Shown: positions 8,886-17,189 of the stretch, piece by piece
Layout of the letters: each line of letters opens with the position of its first letter
Position numbering within the stretch: the stretch's first letter is position 1
Assembly (NCBI RefSeq): GCF_000622225.1
Contig: NZ_JHWD01000029.1
Span: forward strand, 1-40,142
Reading direction: 5' to 3'
From: Roseomonas mucosa ATCC BAA-692
GTDB taxonomy: Bacteria > Pseudomonadota > Alphaproteobacteria > Acetobacterales > Acetobacteraceae
DNA: 40,142 nt
Program-made: the position numbers and the translations under genes
The notes under the pieces: model-generated
The model's input: the letters and a program-made list of their open reading frames with translations, nothing else
Databases searched by the model: none
Told to the model about the DNA's origin: nothing

Positions 8886-10299
8886 ATTCCGCCGCGAGCA
8901 GGGCCGGGGCGGTGGCGCCCCAGCTGGCGGTGGCCTTCTCGACGGCGCGGCCGACGCGGAGGAGCGTGGCCTCGTCGAAGGGGCGGCCGACGAGCTGTGC
9001 GGAAAGCGGCAGGCCGGAGGTGGAAAGGCCGGCCGGCATGGAGAGGGCGGGATTGCCCGTGACGTTGAAGGGCATGCTCTGGATCGGCCAGAACACAGGT
9101 CGGTCCGGCGGGCAATCGGCGAAGGCGGGGGCCGGGCCAAGGGCGCAGGCGGTGAGCAGCACGTCGTACGTCTTCAGCGCCTCGCGGTTCACCGCCAGGG
9201 AGAGTTCCCGGCGCAGGCGCTGGGCCTGGATATAGTCCGCGCTGCTGATCGCGGCGCCGGTGACGATGCGCATGAGGAAGAGTTCGCCGTAGTCCTCCGG
9301 TCGCTCCCGCAGGTCCTTCTCGTGGATGGCAAAGGCCTCGGCGGTCAGGATCACGCGGCCACAGGCGTTGAAGAGGGCGTAGTCGGGGAGCGTGACCTCC
9401 TCGACGATCGCGCCCGCCGCCTCCAGCGCCTGGCCGACGCGCTCGATCGCGTCATAGACCTCGGGCGAGAGCCCCTCGGCATCGCGGTAGAGGTTGCGCG
9501 GCATGCCGATGCGCAGGCCGGCAACGCCGTCCTCCAACCCGCTGCGCAGATCGGCCTTCGGCTTGTCGGCGCTGGCGGGATCGAGCGGGTCGAAGCCGGC
9601 CAGCAACTCGGTGGTGATCGCCGCGTCCTCGACGCTGCGCGTCAGCGGTCCGCAATGGTCGAGCGTGTAGGAAAGCGGGAAGACGCCGCGCCGGCTGATC
9701 AGCCCGTAGGTCGGCTTGAGCCCCACCGTACCGCAATAGGCGGCGGGGCCGCGGATCGAGCCGCCGGTGTCGGAGCCCATCGCCATGCGCACCATCCCGG
9801 CCGCGACGGCGGCGCCGGAGCCGGAGGAGGAACCGCCGGTGATATGGCCGGTGTTCCAGGGGTTGCGCGCGGGCGGGAAGGGGAGGTCGAAGCTCGGCCC
9901 GCCCATGGCGAATTCATGCGTCGCCAGCTTGCCCAGCAGCACGCCGCCGCCCGAGGCGAGCTTCGCCGCCACGACGCTGTCCCGTCCGGGAACGTTGTCG
10001 ATCAGCAGCTTGGAATGGCAGGTCGTGCGGATGCCGGCGGTGTCGTAGATGTCCTTCAGCGCATAGGGGATGCCGTGCATCGGCCCATGATCGGTGCCGG
10101 CGGCGAGCTCGGCATCCGCGCGCGCCGCATCCTCCAGGGCACGCTCCTCCGTGACCAGCACGAAGGCGTGCAGGGCGCCATCGAGCTTCGCGATCCGGTC
10201 CAGCGCGTGCCGCGTCAGGGTGGCGGAGGTGAGGCTGCCGTCGCGCAGCTTCGCCCCGGCTTCGGCGATGGAGAGGTCTTCCAGCTTCGCGTCGCTCAT
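8884..10299 (-). CDS. Amidase-signature family hydrolase (second, AtzE/GatA-like)
   Basis: This 471-residue amidase has Lys82 in GIPYALKDIYDT, GGSSSGSGAAVAAG at 155-168 and the nucleophile Ser181 in GSDTGGSIRGPAAYCG. The C-terminal PFNVTGNPALSMPAG segment is the usual substrate-channel strand. It is clearly a different subfamily from the first amidase, since the two differ widely outside the motifs. The ATG at 10299 overlaps the stop of a small AtzG-like gene in an ATGA arrangement. A longer upstream open frame to 10731 is not credible. It may be part of a nitrogen-scavenging set with the divergent ABC importer; the substrate is unknown. Confidence 0.9.
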   Translation of the reverse strand: MSDAKLEDLSIAEAGAKLRDGSLTSATLTRHALDRIAKLDGALHAFVLVTEERALEDAARADAELAAGTDHGPMHGIPYALKDIYDTAGIRTTCHSKLLIDNVPGRDSVVAAKLASGGGVLLGKLATHEFAMGGPSFDLPFPPARNPWNTGHITGGSSSGSGAAVAAGMVRMAMGSDTGGSIRGPAAYCGTVGLKPTYGLISRRGVFPLSYTLDHCGPLTRSVEDAAITTELLAGFDPLDPASADKPKADLRSGLEDGVAGLRIGMPRNLYRDAEGLSPEVYDAIERVGQALEAAGAIVEEVTLPDYALFNACGRVILTAEAFAIHEKDLRERPEDYGELFLMRIVTGAAISSADYIQAQRLRRELSLAVNREALKTYDVLLTACALGPAPAFADCPPDRPVFWPIQSMPFNVTGNPALSMPAGLSTSGLPLSAQLVGRPFDEATLLRVGRAVEKATASWGATAPALLAAE

Positions 10300-10499
10300 G
10301 GCGTCTGCTCCCGCGTGATGGTGTCCAGGACATAGACGCCCGCCGGCTCGGCGGCGGCGGTGCGCGGCTGGCGCAGGATCGGCATCATCTTCTGCAGGTC
10401 GCGATGGGTGGCGAGCACGCCGGCATAGCGTCCCGGCGGCAGGGTGATGCCGGCGCGCGAGAGCGCCATGTCCAGTTCGGGATCGGCTTCGGTCGTCAT
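10296..10499 (-). CDS. Small AtzG-like amidase partner protein (second)
   Basis: This 67-residue protein begins with a helix (DPELDMALSRAGI), then a TLPPGRYAGVLATHRDLQKM helix, and ends in an extended tail with AAEPAGVYVLD. The layout matches AtzG/DUF4089 proteins, including the EPA-x-x-aromatic near the end, and parallels the small gene before the first amidase, although the two small proteins share little identity. GGAG lies 7 bases before the ATG, and the stop overlaps the amidase ATG by 4 bases. It probably forms a heteromer with the amidase, as AtzG does with AtzE. Confidence 0.6.
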   Translation of the reverse strand: MTTEADPELDMALSRAGITLPPGRYAGVLATHRDLQKMMPILRQPRTAAAEPAGVYVLDTITREQTP

Positions 10500-10860
10500 G
10501 GGGGGACTCCGGCAGGGGCCTATCAGGCCAAGCGAGGAACGGCACGAGGTTACGTCCGCGCCACCGGTCTGTCGCGCCCAAAGAAACGGCAGGCCTCAGC
10601 ATCTTCCCAATGTCGGACAGAAACGAAAGCCGTTGTTCCGGCAGTGAAAGCGGCGTGCGGCCCGGGAACCGGCGCGAGTCTGCCGCGTGCCGCGCCATGC
10701 CTGCCGGGAAGAGCGCCACCCCGCGTGACACGGGTCATGGTCCATCCCGTTCCGCCGGTGCGCGCCGCCGGACGTCCGCTTCGCGCGAGATGTGGCATGG
10801 CGATTGCAGATGCCGGTCGGCAGAGCTTCCGATCCGTCCTGCCGGGACCAAGGAGAGAAG
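10500..10860. other. Divergent regulatory region between amidase and ABC importer operons
   Basis: No gene was found. The right side holds a sigma-54 promoter (10793-10808) and, about 56 bases further upstream, a small inverted repeat at 10726-10737 (TGAC-ACGG-GTCA) where an activator could bind. No sigma-70 or sigma-54 promoter could be assigned to the leftward amidase pair. AAGGAGAG at about 10851-10858 is the ribosome-binding site of the importer's binding protein. Confidence 0.5.
10793..10808 (+). promoter_or_regulatory. Sigma-54 (RpoN) promoter of the ABC importer operon
   Basis: TGGCATG at 10793-10799, a 4-nt spacer GCGA, and TTGCA at 10804-10808 match the RpoN consensus TGGCACG-N4-TTGCW at every position except one. 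The invariant GG (-24) and GC (-12) are exactly 10 bases apart. Transcription would begin near 10820, about 40 bases before the ATG. RpoN with NtrC commonly controls nitrogen-source genes, which agrees with the amidase and asparaginase genes of this cluster. The NtrC site was not identified. Confidence 0.7.
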
Positions 10861-12465
10861 ATGACGGTGCCATCCCTGCGCCTGGGTGCGACGCGGCTTT
10901 GTGCGACCTTGGGCCTGATGACCGCGCTGCTGGGCACCGCTGCGCCCGCATCGGCGGAAACTGTGCTGCGCGTGGCCATGACGGCGGGCGACATCCCGCT
11001 CACCGCCGGCATCCCGGACCAGGGCTTCGAGGGCTGGCGCTTCGTCGGCTACAACCTCTACGATTCTCTGATCCTCTGGGACCTGTCGAAGGGCGACAGG
11101 ATCGCCGACATCAAGCCGGGCCTGGCCACCGAGTGGCATGTCGATCCGGGCAACAGCCGGCGCTGGATCTTCACCCTGCGCAAGGGCGTGAAGTTCCATG
11201 ACGGCAGCGACTTCAACGCGAAGTCGGTGATCTGGAACTTCGAGCGCATGACCAAGGAAGGCGCGCCGCAGTTCAACGCGCAGCAGTTCGCCTTCGCCCG
11301 CAGCTACCTGACCAATTTCGCGGGTGTCGAGCAGATCGACGACTATACCGTCGCCTTCACCACCAAGCAGCCGGACAGCATCTTTCCCTACAACCTGTCT
11401 TTCCTGATGATGGTCAGCCCCGCGCGGTCGGAGGAGCTGAAGAACGACGCCAACGCCTTCGCCAAGAACCCCTCGGGCACGGGTCCCTACCGCTTCTCCC
11501 GCATGGTGCCGGGTGAGCGGCTGGAGATGGTGCCGAACAAGGACTACTGGGACAAGGCCCGCATCCCGAAGCAGGACCGCCTGGTTCTTCTGCCGATGCC
11601 GGAGGCCTCGACCCGCACCGCCTCGCTGCTTTCCGGCCAGGTGGACTGGATCGAGGCCCCGGCGCCCGACACCATCCCGCGCCTGAAATCCTCCGGGATG
11701 CAGGTGATCACCAACGCCTATCCGCACAATTGGGCCTACCAGCTCAACTTCGTGGACAAGCCCTTCAACGACATCCGGGTGCGGCAGGCGGCGAACTACG
11801 CGATCAACCGCGACGACATGGTGGAGATGCTGGGCGGCATCGCCCTGCCGGGCTACGCCACCGTGCCGCCCTCCACCGCCTACTACGGCAAGCCGGTGAA
11901 GTACGAGTACAACCCGGACAAGGCCAAGGCGCTGCTGAAGGAGGCGGGCTGCGTCCCCTGCAACGTCACCTTCGCCATCTCCACCTCCGGCTCCGGCCAG
12001 ATGCAGCCGCTGCCGATGAACGAGCTGGTGAAGGCGCAGCTGGAGGAGGTCGGCTTCAAGGTCAACCTCCAGGTCATGGACTGGAACGCGCTGCTGCAGG
12101 TGGGCCGCGAGGGCGTGGACAAGCACCACGACATCAACGGCATCAACATCACCCGCGCGACGCAGGACCCGTTCAACGGGATGTTCCGCTTCATCATGAA
12201 GTCGCAGTGGTCGCCGGCGGGCAGCAACTGGGGGCATTTCGAGGACCCGCAGACCGACCAGCTGGTCGCGGAGGCCATGAACACCTTCGATGCGGAGAAG
12301 CGCCTGCCGATCCTGACCAGGATCCACGAGCGCATGAACGAGCAGGCCGTGATGATCTGGGTGGCGCATGACCTGAACCCGCGCGCTCTGTCGCCCAAGG
12401 TGAAGGGCTTCGTGCAGGCACAGAGCTGGTTCCAGGACCTGACGCAAGTCACCGTGCAGCCCTGA
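10861..12465 (+). CDS. ABC transporter substrate-binding protein, family 5 (dipeptide/oligopeptide type)
   Basis: This 534-residue periplasmic binding protein has a Sec signal peptide (RLGATRLCATLGLMTALLGT), with likely cleavage after ASA at residue 32. The SBP_bac_5 family hallmarks are present: WIFTLRKGVKFHDG near the start, GTGPYRF in the middle, NYAINRDDMVEML, and a C-terminal ARALSPKVKGF-type end (here NPRALSPKVKGFVQ). The family imports peptides, nickel, opines and various amides. The start is the ATG at 10861 preceded by AAGGAG; upstream in-frame sequence overlaps the promoter. It is the first gene of an operon running at least to the asparaginase. Given the neighbours, an amide- or peptide-like nitrogen compound is the likely ligand. 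Confidence 0.93.
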   Translation: MTVPSLRLGATRLCATLGLMTALLGTAAPASAETVLRVAMTAGDIPLTAGIPDQGFEGWRFVGYNLYDSLILWDLSKGDRIADIKPGLATEWHVDPGNSRRWIFTLRKGVKFHDGSDFNAKSVIWNFERMTKEGAPQFNAQQFAFARSYLTNFAGVEQIDDYTVAFTTKQPDSIFPYNLSFLMMVSPARSEELKNDANAFAKNPSGTGPYRFSRMVPGERLEMVPNKDYWDKARIPKQDRLVLLPMPEASTRTASLLSGQVDWIEAPAPDTIPRLKSSGMQVITNAYPHNWAYQLNFVDKPFNDIRVRQAANYAINRDDMVEMLGGIALPGYATVPPSTAYYGKPVKYEYNPDKAKALLKEAGCVPCNVTFAISTSGSGQMQPLPMNELVKAQLEEVGFKVNLQVMDWNALLQVGREGVDKHHDINGINITRATQDPFNGMFRFIMKSQWSPAGSNWGHFEDPQTDQLVAEAMNTFDAEKRLPILTRIHERMNEQAVMIWVAHDLNPRALSPKVKGFVQAQSWFQDLTQVTVQP

Positions 12466-12478
12466 TAGGGACAGCCCC

Positions 12479-13426
12479 ATGCTGGTCTACGTCCAACGCC
12501 GTCTGCTGGCCGTCCTGCCGATCGCGCTGGGCGTGTCCATCATCTGCTTCCTGCTGGTCTATCTCGCACCCGGCGATCCGTTGCAGACCATGCTGCCGCC
12601 GGATGCGGATGCCGAGACGGTGGCGAAGCTGAAGCAGCTCTACGGCCTCGACCGACCGCTGCCGGTCCAGTACCTCTCCTGGCTCGGCAACGTGCTGACC
12701 GGCGATCTCGGGCGCTCCATCGCCACGGGGCGTCCGGTGCTGGAGGAGATCCTGCGCTCCCTCGGCAACACCGTGCTGCTGTCCCTGCTCGCGGTGCTGA
12801 TCGCCTTCCCGGTGGCCCTCGCGCTCGGCGCCATCGCCGGCTACCGCGCCGGAAGCTGGCTGGACCGCATGGTCACCGGCACCGCCATCCTCGGCGTCTC
12901 GGTGCCGAACTACTGGCTCGGCATCGTGCTCGTGATCCTCTTCTCGGTGGAGGCGCAGATCCTGCCCGCCTCCGGCATGGGGCCGGGCGGCTCCGCCTCG
13001 ATCGGCCTGCACACCGTGCCCTTCATGATCCTGCCGGTGATCACCCTGTCGATGATCCCGGTCGGCATCATCGCCCGCACCGCGCGCTCCGCGATCACCG
13101 AGGTGATGGCGCAGGAATTCGTCACCACCCTGCGCGCCAACGGGCTGCCGGAAAGCAAGGCGATCCGCCACGTGCTCAAGAACGCCCTGCCGCCGATCCT
13201 GGCGGTGATGGGGCTGCAGTTCGGCGCGCTGATGGGCGGCTCGATCCTGGTGGAGACGGTCTTCGCCTGGCCGGGCACCGGCTTCCTGCTCAGCAAGGCC
13301 ATCCTGACGCGCGACATCCCCGTGCTCCAGGGGACCATCCTGGTCCTGGCCATGATCTTCGTGGTGACCAACCTCGCCGTCGATCTGGTGCAGACCGCCA
13401 TCGACCCCCGAATCAAGCGTGTCTGA
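12479..13426 (+). CDS. ABC transporter permease, DppB type
   Basis: This 315-residue permease starts MLVYVQRRLLAVLPIALGVS, the typical N-terminus of DppB/OppB proteins. It has about six membrane segments and the periplasmic motif LAPGDPLQ. The cytoplasmic EAA loop reads EFVTTLRANGLPESKAIRHVLKNALPP, and the C-terminus has FAWPGTGFLLSKAI and ends with a DPRIK motif. It lies 13 bases after the binding-protein gene, and its end is close to the ATG of the next permease. It forms the transport channel with the DppC-type protein. Confidence 0.93.
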   Translation: MLVYVQRRLLAVLPIALGVSIICFLLVYLAPGDPLQTMLPPDADAETVAKLKQLYGLDRPLPVQYLSWLGNVLTGDLGRSIATGRPVLEEILRSLGNTVLLSLLAVLIAFPVALALGAIAGYRAGSWLDRMVTGTAILGVSVPNYWLGIVLVILFSVEAQILPASGMGPGGSASIGLHTVPFMILPVITLSMIPVGIIARTARSAITEVMAQEFVTTLRANGLPESKAIRHVLKNALPPILAVMGLQFGALMGGSILVETVFAWPGTGFLLSKAILTRDIPVLQGTILVLAMIFVVTNLAVDLVQTAIDPRIKRV

Positions 13427-13439
13427 GGAGAGCGGCGCC

Positions 13440-14345
13440 ATGAGCAGCACCACCGCCGGCCGGGCCTCCGCCGCGGCCGTTCCGGACAGCATTGGCCTTC
13501 CCAGGGTCCGCGGTTACTGGGGCACCGTCGGCTACCGCCTGCGCTACGACTACGTGACCATCTTCTTCGGCCTGGTCCTGCTGGCGATCGTCCTGCTGGC
13601 CGTGGCGGCGCCCTGGCTGGCGCCCTTCGATCCCTACAAGGAAAGCATCGTCCGCCGCCTGAAGCCCCCCGGCTACATGGGCCATGCCCTGGGCACGGAC
13701 GAACTGGGGCGCGACATGCTCTCCCGCCTCCTCTACGGCGGGCGGCTGACGCTGCTGATGGGCTTCGTCCCCGTGGCCATCGCCACCGCGGTTGGCGGCG
13801 GGCTGGGCGTGCTGGCCGGCCTCGCCGGCGGCCGCGTCAACACGCTGATCATGCGGGTGATGGACGTCTTCTACGCCTTCCCCTCCATCCTGCTCGCGGT
13901 CGCCATCTCGGGGGCCATGGGCGGCGGCATCGGCAACGCCTTCATCGCCCTGTCCCTCGTCTTCATCCCGCCGCTCTGCCGCATCGCGGAAAGCGCCACC
14001 ACCCAGGTCCGCTCGCTGGATTTCGTGGATGCGGCGCGCGCCACCGGCGCCGGCATCCACCTCGTGCTCTGGCACCATGTGCTGGGCAACGTGCTCGGCC
14101 CGGTGCTGGTCTATGCCTCCGGCATGATCAGCGTCGGCATCCTGCTCGGCTCGGGCCTCTCCTTCCTCGGCCTGGGCGTGAAGCCGCCGGAGCCTGACTG
14201 GGGCCTGATGCTGAACACGCTGCGCCAGTCGATCTACGTGAACCCGCTGGTCGCCGCCATGCCCGGCATCGCGATCTTCGTCACCTCGGTCAGCGTCAAC
14301 ATGGTCAGCGACGGGCTGCGCGCCGCCATGGATGTCCGGATCTGA
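13440..14345 (+). CDS. ABC transporter permease, DppC type
   Basis: This 301-residue partner permease has the N-terminal OppC region (residues 20-70 with the first membrane segment FFGLVLLAIVLLAVAAPWLAP), HALGTDELGRDMLSRLLYGGR typical of DppC, and the EAA loop FVDAARATGAGIHLVLWHHVLGN. The C-terminal NMVSDGLRAAMDVR is the family ending. The ATG at 13440 has GAGGAG 9 bases upstream; an in-frame GTG at 13419 would overlap the previous gene and is less likely. The stop shares one base with the next ATG. Confidence 0.92.
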   Translation: MSSTTAGRASAAAVPDSIGLPRVRGYWGTVGYRLRYDYVTIFFGLVLLAIVLLAVAAPWLAPFDPYKESIVRRLKPPGYMGHALGTDELGRDMLSRLLYGGRLTLLMGFVPVAIATAVGGGLGVLAGLAGGRVNTLIMRVMDVFYAFPSILLAVAISGAMGGGIGNAFIALSLVFIPPLCRIAESATTQVRSLDFVDAARATGAGIHLVLWHHVLGNVLGPVLVYASGMISVGILLGSGLSFLGLGVKPPEPDWGLMLNTLRQSIYVNPLVAAMPGIAIFVTSVSVNMVSDGLRAAMDVRI

Positions 14346-15442
14346 TGCGCATGAGCCAGACGAGCCTTTCCCCGGCCGCTTTCCACGACCCGCGCGACGT
14401 CGGCGGCCCGGCCCAGCCGCTGCTGGACGTGCGCAACCTGCAGAAGCACTTCCCGCTGCGCGGCGGCGCGCTGCAACGCGTCACCGGCCATGTCCGGGCG
14501 GTGGACGGCGTGTCCTTCCGCGTCATGAAGGGCGAGACGCTGGGCATCGTGGGCGAATCCGGCTGCGGCAAGTCCACCCTGGCACGGCTTCTCACCCGGC
14601 TGATCGTGCCCGACAGCGGCGACCAGATCTTCGATGGCGAGGAGGTCGCGGCCCCGCGCGGCATCTCGGTCGCCGCCATGCGCCGCCAGGTGCAGATGGT
14701 GTTCCAGGACTCCGCCTCCTCGCTGAATCCGCGCATGCCGATCCAGGGCTCCGTCGCCTTCGGTCCCATCGCCCATGGCGTGCCGAAGGCGGAGGCCCTG
14801 GCCCTGGCGCGGGAGCTGCTGCTGAAGGTCGGCCTGAACCCGGCCCTGTTCGGCCCGCGCTATCCGCACGAGCTTTCGGGCGGGCAGAAGCAGCGCGTGA
14901 ACATCGCCCGCGCCCTGGCGCTGCGCCCGCGCATGGTGATCCTGGACGAAGCCGTCTCCGCCCTGGACAAGAGCGTCGAGGCACAGGTGCTGAACCTGCT
15001 GCGCACGCTGAAGCGGGAGCTGAGCCTCACCTACATCTTCATCAGCCACGACCTCAGCGTGGTGCGCTGGATCAGCGACCGCGTGCTGGTGATGTATCTG
15101 GGGCAGGTGGTGGAGATCGGCCCGGCCGAGGACATCTACCGTGCCCCGAAGCACCCCTACACGCGGGCGCTGCTGGCCTCCCATCCCTCCATGGACCCGG
15201 ACCACCGGATGGAGGAGCCGCCGCTGACCGGCGATCCGCCCAACCCGATCAACCCGCCCTCCGGCTGCCGCTTCCGCACCCGCTGCCCCTTCGCCGAGGA
15301 GGTCTGCGCCGCGAGGATGCCGCAACTGGGCGACACCGACGCGCCCGGCGCGCATTGCGCCGCCTGCCACATCCAGGACCCGGGATCGGGGCACAGCCTG
15401 GCCGGGCGGGCGGATCTCGTCGCGGCACCGCTGGTGCATTGA
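14345..15442 (+). CDS. ABC transporter ATPase, DppF/OppF type
   Basis: This 365-residue ATPase has Walker A GESGCGKST at 70-78, signature LSGGQKQR at 177-184 and Walker B MVILDE at 197-202. The C-terminal oligo_HPY region is marked by HPYTRALLASHPSMDP and a cysteine cluster (CRFRTRC...VCAARMPQ...HCAACH), common in peptide importer ATPases. It lies directly after the DppC-type permease, overlapping by one base, and works as a heterodimer with the next ATPase. A large open frame in another phase across this gene is a shadow. Confidence 0.92.
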   Translation: MRMSQTSLSPAAFHDPRDVGGPAQPLLDVRNLQKHFPLRGGALQRVTGHVRAVDGVSFRVMKGETLGIVGESGCGKSTLARLLTRLIVPDSGDQIFDGEEVAAPRGISVAAMRRQVQMVFQDSASSLNPRMPIQGSVAFGPIAHGVPKAEALALARELLLKVGLNPALFGPRYPHELSGGQKQRVNIARALALRPRMVILDEAVSALDKSVEAQVLNLLRTLKRELSLTYIFISHDLSVVRWISDRVLVMYLGQVVEIGPAEDIYRAPKHPYTRALLASHPSMDPDHRMEEPPLTGDPPNPINPPSGCRFRTRCPFAEEVCAARMPQLGDTDAPGAHCAACHIQDPGSGHSLAGRADLVAAPLVH

Positions 15443-15456
15443 GGGGAGGGGCGGGA

Positions 15457-16455
15457 ATGAGCACGGCCGCACCGCTGGTCGAGGTCCAGGACCTCAATGT
15501 CCGCTTCGTGACGCGCGAGAGCAAGGTGCGCGCGGTCAACGGCGTCAGCTTCGCCATGGCGCCGGGCGAGGTGCTCTGCATGCTGGGCGAGAGCGGCTCC
15601 GGCAAGAGCGTCACCATGCGCGCCCTGATGCGCCTGCTGCCGCCGAAGCGCGCGGTGATCGACGGCAAGGTCCGCATCGCCGGCCAGGACGTGCTGGCGA
15701 TGGGGGAGGGCGACCTGCGCCGCTTCCGCGGCGGCACCGTCTCCATGATCTTCCAGGAGCCGATGACCGCCTTCGACCCGGTGGCGCGGGTGGGCGACCA
15801 GATCGCCGAGGTCGTCGCCCTGCACAAGGGCGTCAGCCACAGGCAGGGCCTCGCCCGGGCGCTGGAGCTCTTCGACCTGGTGAAGATCCCCTCCGCCCAG
15901 CGCCGCCTCGACGCCTATCCCTTCGAGCTGTCCGGCGGCCTGCGCCAGCGCGCCATGATCGCCATGGCGCTGAGCTGCGAACCGAAGCTCCTGCTGGCCG
16001 ACGAGCCCACCACCGCGCTGGACGCCACGGTGCAGATCCAGGTGCTGATCCTGCTGCGCCGCCTGCAGCAGGAGATGGGCATGTCGGTGATCTTCGTGAC
16101 GCACGACCTGGGCGTCGCCGCCGAGATCGCCGACCGCGTGGCAGTGATGTATGCCGGACGCGTGGTGGAGACCGGCCCGGTGCGCGAGGTGCTGCGCGAC
16201 CCGTTGCACCCCTATACCGCCGGCCTGCTCGCCTCCACCGTCCACAACCAGCCGCGCGACCGTGACCTGGAGACCATCCCCGGCGCCCCGCCCGACCTGC
16301 GCAACCTGCCGCCCGGCTGCAAGTTCGCCCCGCGCTGCTCCCTGGCCGCGGCGGAATGTCTGGACGGCGAGCCCTCCGCCCGCCATCCGGCCATCGGCCG
16401 CATGGCGCGCTGCGTGCGCGTGCCCGACGCCGTCCTCACCCCGGAATTCGCCTGA
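15457..16455 (+). CDS. ABC transporter ATPase, DppD/OppD type
   Basis: This 332-residue ATPase has Walker A GESGSGKS at 44-51, Q-loop MIFQEP at 98-103, signature LSGGLRQR at 158-165 and Walker B LLLADE at 178-183, with the switch histidine in FVTHDLG. The C-terminal oligo_HPY motif is [15 protein letters not shown] followed by GCKFAPRC. The ATG at 15457 has GAGGGGAGGGG upstream. The order (ATPase F type before D type) is the reverse of the E. coli dpp operon but is common in proteobacteria. Confidence 0.92.
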   Translation: MSTAAPLVEVQDLNVRFVTRESKVRAVNGVSFAMAPGEVLCMLGESGSGKSVTMRALMRLLPPKRAVIDGKVRIAGQDVLAMGEGDLRRFRGGTVSMIFQEPMTAFDPVARVGDQIAEVVALHKGVSHRQGLARALELFDLVKIPSAQRRLDAYPFELSGGLRQRAMIAMALSCEPKLLLADEPTTALDATVQIQVLILLRRLQQEMGMSVIFVTHDLGVAAEIADRVAVMYAGRVVETGPVREVLRDPLHPYTAGLLASTVHNQPRDRDLETIPGAPPDLRNLPPGCKFAPRCSLAAAECLDGEPSARHPAIGRMARCVRVPDAVLTPEFA

Positions 16456-16478
16456 CGCACAAGGGAGGGGCAGACTTC

Positions 16479-17189
16479 ATGAACCAAACGCGGATTCCCG
16501 ATTTCGTCCGCCAGCGCGTGCTGGCCAAGTTCGGCACCGAGCACCGCTTCGCTGATCTCGACCCGGCGCGCACCGCGCTGGTGGTGATCGACATGCAGAA
16601 CGGCTATCTGGACCCCGGCCTGGCCCATGCCTTCGTACCGGGCGGCACCGATATCGTGCCGAACATCAACCACCTCGCCGCCACGCTGCGCGCGGCCGGC
16701 GGCGCGGTGTACTGGGTGCAGAACGCCTCGGACGAGGAATCCCGCATCGCCTGGTCGGTGCTGGAGGAATCCGTCTCCGAGGCGCAGCGCGCCGCCCGCG
16801 TCCGGTCCATGACGCCGGGCAGCCCCGGCCATGCCTTCTGGCCGGGTCTCGACATCCGGGCGGAGGACACGGTCGTCCCGAAGTTCCGCTACAGCGCCTT
16901 CATCCCCGGCGCGGCGAAGGGCGGGCCGGATTTCGCCGCCCTGCTGCGCGAGCGCGGCATCGAGACGCTGCTGATCACCGGAACGCTGACCAATATCTGC
17001 TGCGAGACTTCCGCCCGCGACGCGATGATGCTGAACTTCCGCGTCATCATGGTCTCGGACGGCAATGCCGCCGTGACCGACGAGGAGCACAACGCGTCTC
17101 TCATGAACATCTACCTGACCTTCGGCGACGTGATGAGCACCGCGGAGATCGAGGCCGCGATCGCCCGCAAGGCGGAGGCCGCGGCATGA
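16479..17189 (+). CDS. Isochorismatase-family cysteine hydrolase
   Basis: This 236-residue hydrolase carries the family's catalytic triad: Asp38 in VVIDMQNGYL, Lys135 in VVPKFRYSAF, and Cys174 in TLTNICCETSARDA. Related enzymes split amides and ureides: N-carbamoylsarcosine amidohydrolase, biuret hydrolase, ureidoacrylate amidohydrolase (RutB) and nicotinamidase. The CCE-[ST]-x-ARDA form is the RutB/biuret-hydrolase-like type. It follows the importer ATPase by 23 bases, with AGGGAGGGG before the ATG, and overlaps the asparaginase start by 4 bases. In this setting it probably hydrolyses the imported compound or a breakdown product. The exact substrate cannot be read from sequence. Confidence 0.88.
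   Translation: MNQTRIPDFVRQRVLAKFGTEHRFADLDPARTALVVIDMQNGYLDPGLAHAFVPGGTDIVPNINHLAATLRAAGGAVYWVQNASDEESRIAWSVLEESVSEAQRAARVRSMTPGSPGHAFWPGLDIRAEDTVVPKFRYSAFIPGAAKGGPDFAALLRERGIETLLITGTLTNICCETSARDAMMLNFRVIMVSDGNAAVTDEEHNASLMNIYLTFGDVMSTAEIEAAIARKAEAAA

Noticed and set aside
12979-13426. Overlap of dppB- and dppC-type genes through a GTG start at 13419
   Set aside because: The ATG at 13440 has a well-placed GAGGAG, whereas the GTG has none.
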